Shown here piece after piece: positions 1-6,262 of a DNA stretch of 7,249 bases (the stretch's first letter is position 1; the number at the start of each line of letters is the position of its first letter). Made by a program: the position numbers and the translations under genes. Source of the DNA: Pedobacter sp. (GTDB lineage Bacteria; Bacteroidota; Bacteroidia; Sphingobacteriales; Sphingobacteriaceae); the NCBI GenBank assembly GCA_030149995.1, contig JASLGV010000199.1, positions 1 to 7,249 of the forward strand, read 5' to 3'. Under the pieces are notes generated by a model. It made no database searches. It saw only the letters and a program-made list of their open reading frames with translations, and was not told the DNA's origin.

Positions 1-718
1 CCGCATTCTGATAATAAAAGGCCAGCGGAATGCAAATAAGAATAGCAGATATGAAAAAAAACAAAAAGTTTTTATCCTTCAGCATTTTAAAGGCATCAAT
101 TCCCAACAGTTCGCCTACATTTACCTTTGCCTTCCGGCTTACTTTTGGAGGTGTTTCAGGCAGTAGCAGACTAAAGGCCGCCAGTAAAAAGGAACCGATA
201 CTTGCCAGGAGGAAGGTAAACTTCAACAAGCCCTTTGCAATGTTCGCATTGGCATCCCATTGAAATACAAAACTGATTACAACACCTGCTACAATCCAGC
301 CAATGGTGCCCCATACCCTGATTTTTGCAAACTCCCGCTCCGGATCGGCCAACTGGTTAAATGCAATGGAGTTGACCAGAGACAGGGTTGGCATAAAGAG
401 GATCATGTAAGCCAGTACATAAGGGTAAAACTGCCCGATGTGCTGAGTTGTGTACATCATATACATAAGCACGCCACCCAACAAATGCAGCACGGCCAGA
501 ATTCTTTCTGCATTAAAATACCTGTCGGCAATTAAGCCAACAATAAAAGGAGCCACAATTGCACCCCAGGATTGGGTTCCAAATACCGAAGCGGATGCAG
601 CACCCGAGGCCTGCAGGTTCGCATTCAGAAAAGTGCCCAATGTTACAAACCAGGAGCCCCAGATAAAGAACTCCATAAACATCATTGAAGATAATCTGAA
701 CCGGATAAATTTATTCAT
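1..718 (-). CDS. Nucleoside:H+ symporter (NHS) family MFS permease, C-terminus missing
   Basis: Inner-membrane carrier of the NupG/XapB-like (Nuc_H_symport) branch of the MFS. Family members use the proton gradient to import nucleosides; in Bacteroidota, relatives often sit in sugar-oxidoreductase clusters and probably carry sugars or sugar derivatives. The reading frame is open from the ATG at 718-716 to the left edge, giving 239 residues of an expected total near 410. The family-type start is visible: a basic N-terminus, then FMEFFIWGSWFVTLGTFL (residues 14-31), GLIADRYFNAERI (61-73) as the loop after the second helix, and NQLADPEREFAKIRVWGTIG (121-140). Several hydrophobic helices follow, with a cytoplasmic basic stretch near residues 190-215. 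It is the last visible gene of the operon, 99 bp after the cytochrome c stop, and a terminator-like hairpin lies just before it. The family call is firm; the substrate is unknown. Confidence 0.88.
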   Translation of the reverse strand, partial: MNKFIRFRLSSMMFMEFFIWGSWFVTLGTFLNANLQASGAASASVFGTQSWGAIVAPFIVGLIADRYFNAERILAVLHLLGGVLMYMMYTTQHIGQFYPYVLAYMILFMPTLSLVNSIAFNQLADPEREFAKIRVWGTIGWIVAGVVISFVFQWDANANIAKGLLKFTFLLASIGSFLLAAFSLLLPETPPKVSRKAKVNVGELLGIDAFKMLKDKNFLFFFISAILICIPLAFYYQNA

Positions 719-729
719 GTGGATTATTT

Positions 730-779
730 AAAAAAGGGTGCCGGGAAGAACAAAGTCTACTAAAACCAGTCCCGGCCCC
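730..779 (-). terminator. Candidate intrinsic terminator or attenuator between cytochrome c and permease
   Basis: Read on the minus strand, GGG plus GCCGGGA (779-777, 776-770) pairs with TCCCGGC (746-740), a single bulged base at 739 and CCC (738-736). Six T residues follow (735-730). This gives ten G/C-rich pairs with a 23-nt loop, in an otherwise AT-rich gap. The stem plus T-run fits a rho-independent terminator after the cytochrome gene, but the loop is unusually long. The T-run ends only 11 nt before the permease ATG, so the hairpin would also sit in the permease leader if transcription continues. A shorter 5-bp stem (799-803 with 810-814) lies just beyond the cytochrome stop and has no T-run. 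Confidence 0.5.
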
Positions 780-817
780 TACTAACCAATTCTTACATGC
801 TGCAGCTAAGCAGCTTA

Positions 818-1198
818 TTATTTCTTTACAGACAGGATATATTTAACCATTAAAACCGCATCTTCCTTCTTCATTGTCGGATGCGCGGTCATGGGCATTG
901 TTCCCCAAACACCTGTTCCGCCTTTGATGATCTTATCGGCCAGCCCGTTTATATTCTTTTCAGTTGGTTTATATTTCAGGGCAATCTCCGCGTAAGAGGG
1001 GCCAATAATCTTATTCACTTTATTGTGGCAGCCCATACAGTCAGACTTGTTAATCAGGCGTTCGCCGGCACTTGCCTGGTACAATGTACCTGCCGATAGG
1101 GTGATGGATTCCTTATATTTATCCCTTGCCCCATCGGCGTTTAAAAAGGAGGTCATTAGTATAACCAATGCACCTAAAGCTAAAATTGTTCTTTTCAT
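818..1198 (-). CDS. Exported class I cytochrome c (c551/c552-like)
   Basis: Small periplasmic electron-transfer protein of 126 residues. Residues 1 to about 22 form a Sec signal (MKR, then a hydrophobic core), with no lipobox cysteine. The single haem site is C54-M-G-C57-H58. The distal methionine is most likely M103 in GVWGTMPM, the arrangement usual in small c551/c552-type cytochromes. The final helix (EDAVLMVKYIL) is the typical C-terminal helix. I chose the ATG at 1198-1196 over one 45 bases upstream because it starts directly at the signal peptide and avoids overlapping the preceding gene; the gap to that gene's stop is then 20 bp. Two TAA codons in tandem lie at the end. By context it probably accepts electrons from the flavoprotein dehydrogenase encoded upstream in the same operon and passes them to the respiratory chain. 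Confidence 0.93.
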   Translation of the reverse strand: MKRTILALGALVILMTSFLNADGARDKYKESITLSAGTLYQASAGERLINKSDCMGCHNKVNKIIGPSYAEIALKYKPTEKNINGLADKIIKGGTGVWGTMPMTAHPTMKKEDAVLMVKYILSVKK

Positions 1199-1218
1199 TG
1201 TGTATGTGTTTTTGTTAA

Positions 1219-2376
1219 TTACTGGTTTATAAAAGCAGTCCATTTTTGCGATGAACGATTGGATTCAATCACCGTTTCAATAAACTGCATGCCCCTTAGC
1301 CCGTCGGCCACCTGAGGAAAATCCCATGATATTTCTTTTCTATCTGATGATGACTGTGCAATCACCGCTCCGGCAAAATTCCGGTAGATATTGGCAAATG
1401 CCTCAATATATCCTTCGGGGTGCCCGGCAGGGGTACGCGAATTAAGTTTGGCTTCCTGGGCAAGGTAGGCAGATCCCGCCCGGTAAAGACTGGCAGGCGC
1501 ATCGAGCATTTTCAGCCAAAGGGTGTTCGGTTCTGCTTGTTTCCATTCAAGGCCGCCTTTTTCTCCATAAACCTGAATTTGCAGGGCATTTTCTTCTCCT
1601 GCTGCTACCTGACTGGCAATCAGTACACCATTTGCTCCATTGGAAAAACGGAGCAGTACATTTCCATCATCGTCTAAGCGTCTTCCTTCTACAACCGTAT
1701 TCAGATCTGCACAGACCTCAGAAATTTGCAGTCCTGTAACATATTCGGCCAGATGTGCCGCATGGGTACCTATATCGCCCATACAGCCGCTTTTTCCACT
1801 TTTAGCCGGATCGGTACGCCAGGTGGCCTGGGCATTTCCCTCTTGTTCGCTGAGCCGGCTTAGCCAGCCTTGCGGATATTGAACTACTACTTTCCTGATC
1901 TTACCCAATACTTCTTCTTTTACCATGCTCCGGGCCTGCTTAACCATCGGATAGCCAGAGTAGGTATGCATCAGGCACAACAGCAATCCGGTTTCTTCCA
2001 CTTTTTGCTGAAGTTGCCTTGCCTGTTCCAGGTTCAGCGCTATGGGTTTTTCGATCACCACATGGAAACCGTGCTCAAGGGCCATCATAGCCGGATCGAA
2101 GTGGGCAAAATTGGGGGTAACAATGGTAACAAAATCAATCCGTTCATTGGCAGGTTTCAGACTTTCTGCCTTAATCATTTCTGCATAATCGGTGTAAATC
2201 CGATCCTCCGGAAGAAATAAAGATTTACCCGATTCTATTGCAACTATGGGGTCTATACTCAAAGCACCGCAAGAAAGTTCTATAAGCCCATCCATATTGG
2301 CTGCCAAACGGTGGATGGCACCTATAAAAGCATCCTTTCCTCCCCCAATCATTCCCATTCTTAATTTTCTTTTCAT
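1219..2376 (-). CDS. Gfo/Idh/MocA family NAD(P)-dependent sugar oxidoreductase
   Basis: Cytoplasmic oxidoreductase of 385 residues, a normal full length. The family oxidises or reduces hydroxyl/keto groups of sugars, inositols and related compounds with bound nicotinamide. The N-terminal Rossmann fold begins at once (MGMIGGGKDAFIGAIHR, residues 7-23), so there is no Tat or Sec signal, unlike many Bacteroidota paralogues. The EKP motif (109-111) supplies the usual catalytic lysine K110. GDIGTHAAHL (200-209) supplies the aspartate/histidine pair D201 and H205. GHPEGYIEAFANIY (318-331) is a characteristic C-terminal segment of one sugar-related branch. ATG at 2376-2374 follows an AT-rich stretch; in-frame ATGs at codons 7 and 9 are possible but would trim the first beta strand. 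The gene lies 68 bp after the GMC gene and 20 bp before the cytochrome. By context it may act on a keto-sugar made by the periplasmic dehydrogenase; substrate and direction are inference. Confidence 0.93.
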   Translation of the reverse strand: MKRKLRMGMIGGGKDAFIGAIHRLAANMDGLIELSCGALSIDPIVAIESGKSLFLPEDRIYTDYAEMIKAESLKPANERIDFVTIVTPNFAHFDPAMMALEHGFHVVIEKPIALNLEQARQLQQKVEETGLLLCLMHTYSGYPMVKQARSMVKEEVLGKIRKVVVQYPQGWLSRLSEQEGNAQATWRTDPAKSGKSGCMGDIGTHAAHLAEYVTGLQISEVCADLNTVVEGRRLDDDGNVLLRFSNGANGVLIASQVAAGEENALQIQVYGEKGGLEWKQAEPNTLWLKMLDAPASLYRAGSAYLAQEAKLNSRTPAGHPEGYIEAFANIYRNFAGAVIAQSSSDRKEISWDFPQVADGLRGMQFIETVIESNRSSQKWTAFINQ

Positions 2377-2444
2377 TTTATAACAATCGGATTTATGGTT
2401 TAAAGCATCGGTTTTAACACCAGATACCTGTTACCATTTCCTTT

Positions 2445-4145
2445 TTAAAGGTTATTTTTCTTTAATTCTTTAACGGCATAATCAGCAGCACGGGCAGTTA
2501 ACGCCATAAATGTTAAGGAAGGATTCTGGCAGGCAATAGAAGGCATGCAGGAACCATCGGTTACAAATACGTTGCTCACTTCGTGCATCTGGTTCCATTT
2601 GTTCAATACAGAGGTTTTCGGATCTTTACCCATTCTGGCTGTTCCCATTTCGTGGATCGCCATGCCCGGGTAACAATCTGCATCAAACGTGTGCACATTC
2701 TTCATTCCGGCTGCTTCCAGCATTTCTGCGGCATCGTTCATCATATCCTTGCGCATTTTTTTCTCATTTTCCTTGTACTCGCAATCAATTGCCAGTACCG
2801 GCTGCCCCCATTTGTCTTTTTTAGAGTGATCGATGTAAACCTTATTCTCATAATAAGGCAGCATCTCTCCAAAACCACCCAGGCCAATGGTCCATTTACC
2901 CGGTTTGGTCATTTTTTCTTTCAGGTTTGCACCAAATGCCAGTTCGGCCACATCGCTCTGCCAGTTCTCCCGGCTGGCACCTCCCTGGTAACCAAATCCG
3001 CGCAGGTAATCTCTTTTATCATTTCCAATGTTCTGGTAACGTGGAATGTAAATTCCGTTTGCCCGGCGTCCATAGGTATATTTATCTTCAAAACCAGGTG
3101 CTTCTCCAGATGCCCCACACCTGAAATGGTGATCCATCAGGTTGTGCCCCAGTTGTAAACTGCCATTGCCAAGGCCATTGGGATGTGCCTCAGAAGTGGA
3201 GTTAAGCAAAATAAAAGTAGATCCCAGCGTAGAGCCGTTTACAAAAATAATCCGTGCATAAAACTCCATCGTCTGGTTCGTTTGCGCATCGATTACCATT
3301 ACGCCTTTTGCCTTTTTGGTATCCTTATCGTAGAGAATGTGATTTACGATTGAATAAGGTCGCAAGGTAAGCCTGTTGGTGGCTACAGCAGCTGGTAAAG
3401 TTGAAGACTGGGTACTAAAATAGGCACCAAACGGACAGCCCCGGCTGCACAGATCGCGGTACTGGCAATTGCCACGACCTTTGTGTGGTACGGTTAGGTT
3501 TGCTACCCGGCCAATCATCATAATCCGCTCGCGGTTGTATTTTTCTTCGATCCGCTTTTTTACGGTTTTTTCTACAATGTTCAGATCCATGGGCGGCAGA
3601 AAGCTTCCATCTGGACATAATGGCCAGTTTTCTTTCGATCCGCTGATGCCGGCAAACTTTTCTGCATAATCATACCAGGGTGCCAGGTCTTCATAGCGAA
3701 TGGGCCAGTCGGCACCATACCCGTCTTTAGCATTGTCTTCGAAATTCGTTTGGCCAAAACGGTAGCTCTGACGCCCCCACATCAGCGATTTTCCGCCAAC
3801 ATGAAAACCTCTGTACCAGTCGAACCGCTTATCTTCTGTATAAGGACATTCCAGGTCGTTTACCCACCACTTGGCATTGGCCTCCTGAAAAGGATAATCT
3901 CTTTTTTGAACGGGATGGGTTCTTTTTTGTTCTTCTGTTAGGCGCCCTGCATGTTTAAACTCCCAGGGATTTTTCATGGCACTTTCGTAATCCTTAATAT
4001 GTTCTATGTTTTCGCCGCGTTCGAGCATAAGTACGCGGAGTCCTTTTTCGGTTAATTCCTTTGCTGCCCATCCGCCACTGATCCCCGAACCTACTACAAT
4101 GGCATCGTAGGTGTTTTCGGCCTTTAGATTTGTGTTTATGTTCAT
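2445..4145 (-). CDS. GMC-family FAD dehydrogenase, catalytic subunit (glucoside 3-dehydrogenase / FAD-GDH type)
   Basis: Flavoprotein of 566 residues, full length for the bacterial sugar dehydrogenases that pair with a gluconate 2-dehydrogenase subunit 3-type small subunit. FAD-binding GSGISGG is at 19-25, with E42 in LMLERG as the ribose-binding acid. HVGGKSLMWGR (115-125) is the GMC signature. In the C-terminal domain, H498 (HEMGTARMG) and N541 (CQNPSLTF) fit the catalytic His/Asn pair, and DGSCMPS is at 530-536. Cysteines 227, 233 and 237 form C-x5-C-x3-C, the pattern that binds a 3Fe-4S cluster in the alpha subunit of FAD-dependent glucose dehydrogenase. The protein has no signal peptide, so it probably crosses the membrane folded, in complex with the Tat-signalled partner encoded 29 bp upstream. 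It likely oxidises a sugar or glycoside hydroxyl in the periplasm and passes electrons to the cytochrome c. Which hydroxyl (C1, C2 or C3) cannot be told from sequence alone. Confidence 0.92.
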   Translation of the reverse strand: MNINTNLKAENTYDAIVVGSGISGGWAAKELTEKGLRVLMLERGENIEHIKDYESAMKNPWEFKHAGRLTEEQKRTHPVQKRDYPFQEANAKWWVNDLECPYTEDKRFDWYRGFHVGGKSLMWGRQSYRFGQTNFEDNAKDGYGADWPIRYEDLAPWYDYAEKFAGISGSKENWPLCPDGSFLPPMDLNIVEKTVKKRIEEKYNRERIMMIGRVANLTVPHKGRGNCQYRDLCSRGCPFGAYFSTQSSTLPAAVATNRLTLRPYSIVNHILYDKDTKKAKGVMVIDAQTNQTMEFYARIIFVNGSTLGSTFILLNSTSEAHPNGLGNGSLQLGHNLMDHHFRCGASGEAPGFEDKYTYGRRANGIYIPRYQNIGNDKRDYLRGFGYQGGASRENWQSDVAELAFGANLKEKMTKPGKWTIGLGGFGEMLPYYENKVYIDHSKKDKWGQPVLAIDCEYKENEKKMRKDMMNDAAEMLEAAGMKNVHTFDADCYPGMAIHEMGTARMGKDPKTSVLNKWNQMHEVSNVFVTDGSCMPSIACQNPSLTFMALTARAADYAVKELKKNNL

Positions 4146-4174
4146 GATGTTTTGTTAGTTGTTTATAATTGACT

Positions 4175-4759
4175 TTAGGTAGCCCAGGATTTCTGACCTG
4201 GTTTTAAGGGTGCAGAACCATCATACCGGCCCGGTATCTGTACATAGGCTCTTGCCTGTGTGCAGCCAATTTCCGAAGAGAAATAGCCAAGCAGGGTGAG
4301 GTCACGCCCAACAATAAAAAAGGTAGTTAAGGGGTTTGCACCTGCCGTTCTGTTGGTTCGTTCGGCAATCACCCCTTCGCGGATATTTCCTACATAGCGG
4401 TTTTTTTCTGCAAGGGTCATGAGTGTAAAATCCTTTTTGTATTCGCGGATTGCTTTTTTCCGAAACTCAAGCAGCCCCTGATAAAATGCCAGTCTTTCTT
4501 TTTCGGGATAACAATCTGCAATCATCATCGGAATAAACTTGCCCAAACCAGCAAGCTTTGCCCCGCCCGAACCTTTGGTTGCCGGAATGATGATGTCTGC
4601 AAAATCTGCCAGTAATTTCTTATCGTCGGGAGAAAAACGAACCTGCTCTCCTGTGGTTGACGGAACTGTAAAACTCTCGAACAGAACCCCCATCGTTGTG
4701 GCTGAAATTGCCCCTCCCAGCAGGAGTGCAACATTCTTCAATGCGTCTCTTCTTTTCAT
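4175..4759 (-). CDS. Gluconate 2-dehydrogenase subunit 3 family small subunit with Tat signal
   Basis: Small subunit of a periplasmic flavoprotein dehydrogenase, 194 residues. MKRRDALKNVALLLGGA (1-17) is a twin-arginine signal: the RR pair at 3-4, then a hydrophobic stretch. The mature part shows LADFADIIIPAT (50-61) followed by a glycine-rich segment to about residue 76, and the closing block GYFSSEIGCTQARAYVQIPG (158-177), all typical of this family. Known small subunits of this kind are needed for assembly and export of the GMC catalytic subunit, which has no signal of its own; the same arrangement is seen here, with the partner gene starting 29 bp downstream. The ATG at 4759-4757 places the RR motif at the very N-terminus, as expected. 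The preceding carrier gene ends 53 bp upstream, consistent with one transcript. Confidence 0.92.
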   Translation of the reverse strand: MKRRDALKNVALLLGGAISATTMGVLFESFTVPSTTGEQVRFSPDDKKLLADFADIIIPATKGSGGAKLAGLGKFIPMMIADCYPEKERLAFYQGLLEFRKKAIREYKKDFTLMTLAEKNRYVGNIREGVIAERTNRTAGANPLTTFFIVGRDLTLLGYFSSEIGCTQARAYVQIPGRYDGSAPLKPGQKSWAT

Positions 4760-4812
4760 TTTATTTATCTAAATAGTATATGATGTTCTTATTTCTGGTT
4801 TAAAGGTTTTGG

Positions 4813-5988
4813 TTAAACACCGGATTTTCTGAATGCGTAACTGAGCGCAACGCTTAAAAGCAATACGCCTGTAAAGGTGAGCGCAATGGTTAACGAAAAG
4901 TGGTAGGCAATAAAGCCAAGCAGTGCGGGCCCGGCCAGCTGCCCTGCATATCCCATGGTGCTGATGGCCGGAATGGCCACCGAGGCGGGAATTCCTTTAA
5001 GCCGCCCGCCTTCGCTAAAGAAGACAGGAACGATGTTTGCCGCACCTACCCCAAGAAGCACAAAACCTAAAAGCGTAACCGGAATCCAAGGAGTGGCCAC
5101 CGCAATAAAAATACCCAGGGCAGCCAAAAGGCCACCGCCAATTACCACTGTTTTACCGCTAAAGCGTTCAACGATCCGATCGCCCAAAAGTCGCATGGAA
5201 GCCATGGCTATTGAGAAAGTGGCATAACCAACACCGGCAAATGCAGCATCTACCCCCCGGTTTTCCTTTAAAAAAAGTGCACTCCAATCGAGCATGGCTC
5301 CTTCCGAAAGGAAAACGGCAAAACAGGCAGCCCCCAGAAAAATTACCCGGGCACTTAACCAGCCAAACTTTGATTTTATCTTACCGGCTTCGTGTGTATG
5401 ATGGTCTGTTTCATGCCCTTCCTGTTCTTTGGTAAAAAGCGAGGGGTATTTCCAGATCAGGATAAGAATAAGCAGAATCGAGATGGAAACGGCGGCCATT
5501 AAGGGATTAAGGCCCAGCCTCATCAGCAAACCCAGTCCCAGCGAACCACATAAGCCACCCACACTAAAAAGACCATGTAAAGAAGACATAATCGGGCGCC
5601 CATACTTATTCTGTACATGAATACCATGAGAATTCATGGCTACATCAATTACGCCTATTCCCGCACCGAATACAAAAAGTGCCGCACCCATTGTCCAGGG
5701 ATTGGGCATCAACAACAAAACAGGGAGAAACACAGCCGCAATGAGCCCTGAAATTAGTATAATAACCCGTGTACCATAAAGTTTAGAAAGGTATCCGCTA
5801 AGCGGCATCATTGAAATGGCGCCTGCTCCCAACAGCAGCAAAAGCAGCCCGAGGCTCCCATCGTTCAGCTGTAGACGTTCTTTTGCAAAAGGTACCATGG
5901 GTGCCCAGCTGGAGAGTGCAAAACCGCAAACCAGAAATATATATTGTGTTGCTTTTTTTGCCTGTACTGTTATTTGGTTACTTTCCAT
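4813..5988 (-). CDS. MFS transporter, YbjJ-like
   Basis: Inner-membrane carrier of 391 residues with about 12 hydrophobic helices. MFS motif A appears in both halves: GYLSKLYGTRVII (65-77) and GDRIVERFSGKTVVI (269-283). The segment from DVAMNSHGIHV (115-125) through GRPIMSSLHGLFSVGG (130-145) is the signature of the YbjJ-like branch, whose substrates are largely unknown. The central cytoplasmic loop (about 185-205) is polar and histidine-rich (H192, H196, H197, H199, spaced by acidic residues). I place the start at the ATG at 5988-5986 (MESNQITVQ), nine codons inside the longest open frame, because the upstream extension lies in a repeated GCAAAT array that looks like regulatory DNA. It is the first gene of the minus-strand operon and is divergent from the DeoR gene, so it is probably regulated by it. 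By context it may import a sugar or oxidised sugar. Confidence 0.88.
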   Translation of the reverse strand: MESNQITVQAKKATQYIFLVCGFALSSWAPMVPFAKERLQLNDGSLGLLLLLLGAGAISMMPLSGYLSKLYGTRVIILISGLIAAVFLPVLLLMPNPWTMGAALFVFGAGIGVIDVAMNSHGIHVQNKYGRPIMSSLHGLFSVGGLCGSLGLGLLMRLGLNPLMAAVSISILLILILIWKYPSLFTKEQEGHETDHHTHEAGKIKSKFGWLSARVIFLGAACFAVFLSEGAMLDWSALFLKENRGVDAAFAGVGYATFSIAMASMRLLGDRIVERFSGKTVVIGGGLLAALGIFIAVATPWIPVTLLGFVLLGVGAANIVPVFFSEGGRLKGIPASVAIPAISTMGYAGQLAGPALLGFIAYHFSLTIALTFTGVLLLSVALSYAFRKSGV

Positions 5989-5991
5989 TTC

Positions 5992-6035
5992 GCAAATCAA
6001 TGCAAATTGATGCAATTTTGCAAATTATAGCAAAA
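5992..6035. repeat. Phased GCAAAT repeat with inverted repeat; candidate DeoR operator
   Basis: GCAAAT or close variants begin at 5992, 6002, 6012 (GCAATT), 6020 and 6030 (GCAAAA), with spacings of 10, 10, 8 and 10 bp, roughly one helical turn each. Within the array is a perfect inverted repeat: ATCAAT (5996-6001), spacer GCAA, ATTGAT (6006-6011). The array fills the space between the putative -7 element of the minus-strand operon and the carrier ATG, where a repressor would block transcription. A reverse-oriented copy, AATTTGCA, lies at 6154-6161 towards the regulator gene. The repeat is directly visible; its role as an operator is inference. Confidence 0.5.
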
Positions 6036-6038
6036 ATA
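6031..6038 (-). promoter_or_regulatory. Putative -7 element of the operon promoter
   Basis: On the minus strand this reads TATTTTTG, an exact match to the Bacteroidota -7 consensus TAnnTTTG. Transcription would begin near 6024, giving a leader of about 35 nt made almost wholly of the GCAAAT array. No convincing -33 TTG lies at the usual distance upstream, and TATAATTTG (6029-6021) is an alternative with one extra spacer base. Confidence 0.35.
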
Positions 6039-6248
6039 TAAGTTAAAAACCCTGCTGATTGCATTAATTAAGCACATGGTATCTGAGATTTTACAATTTT
6101 CTGTCACACCAACAATTAATCTACACATCTGAGCAAGCATGTACTTACGCTGTAATTTGCAGGATTAAAATCACAGACAAATTCTGGATATAGTCTAATA
6201 CCACTGTAATTTAATGGCATCGGGGTTTTATGCAACGGCTGAAAGGAG

Positions 6249-6256
6249 TATATTTG
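6249..6256 (+). promoter_or_regulatory. Putative -7 element just upstream of the DeoR start
   Basis: TATATTTG is an exact match to TAnnTTTG and ends only 6 bp before the preferred ATG at 6263. The -33 region 19 bp upstream is TTTT (6226-6229) rather than a TTG-containing element, so the match is partial. If real, the transcript would start at or next to the start codon and be leaderless. A purine-rich GAAAGGAG (6241-6248) lies too far from the ATG (14 bp) to be a good ribosome-binding site. Confidence 0.35.
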
Positions 6257-6262
6257 CCAGCA

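Larger units (their letters stand above)
5989..6262. promoter_or_regulatory. Divergent regulatory gap between the operon and the DeoR gene
   Basis: This 274-bp AT-rich gap separates two divergent transcription units and should hold both promoters and any DeoR operator. Visible inside it are a phased GCAAAT-type repeat at the carrier end (5992-6035), the same motif in the opposite orientation (AATTTGCA, 6154-6161), and an AT-rich palindrome, TTAATTAA (6064-6071), flanked by TGC and GCA. A -7-like element lies at each end (6031-6038 minus, 6249-6256 plus). No coding frame, RNA gene or strong hairpin was recognised. Confidence 0.65.

Noticed and set aside
260..731. Plus-strand open frames of about 90 codons at the left end
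   Set aside because: They are antisense to the clear NHS-family permease frame, which runs uninterrupted from 718 to the edge.
1199..1243. Upstream ATG extending cytochrome c by 15 codons
   Set aside because: It would put polar residues ahead of a normal signal peptide and overlap the preceding gene's 3' end; ATG at 1198 is better.
1870..2220. A 116-codon open frame on the plus strand
   Set aside because: It is antisense to the Gfo/Idh/MocA gene, and its composition is typical of a complementary-strand shadow.
2583..3158. A 191-codon open frame on the plus strand
   Set aside because: It lies wholly antisense to the well-supported GMC gene, and its translation is rich in Cys, His and Phe with no recognisable domain; it is a shadow of the opposite strand.
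5989..6015. Upstream ATG extending the MFS carrier by nine codons
   Set aside because: The extension lies inside the GCAAAT repeat array, and family proteins need only a short N-terminal tail before helix 1.
6064..6071. TTAATTAA palindrome
   Set aside because: A short AT-only palindrome in AT-rich DNA; the TGC/GCA flanks are offset by one base, so it is not called as a separate site.
6081..6133. ATCTGAG occurring twice in the divergent gap (6081-6087 and 6127-6133)
   Set aside because: Seven bases repeated once at 46-bp spacing can occur by chance, and there is no symmetry or further copy.
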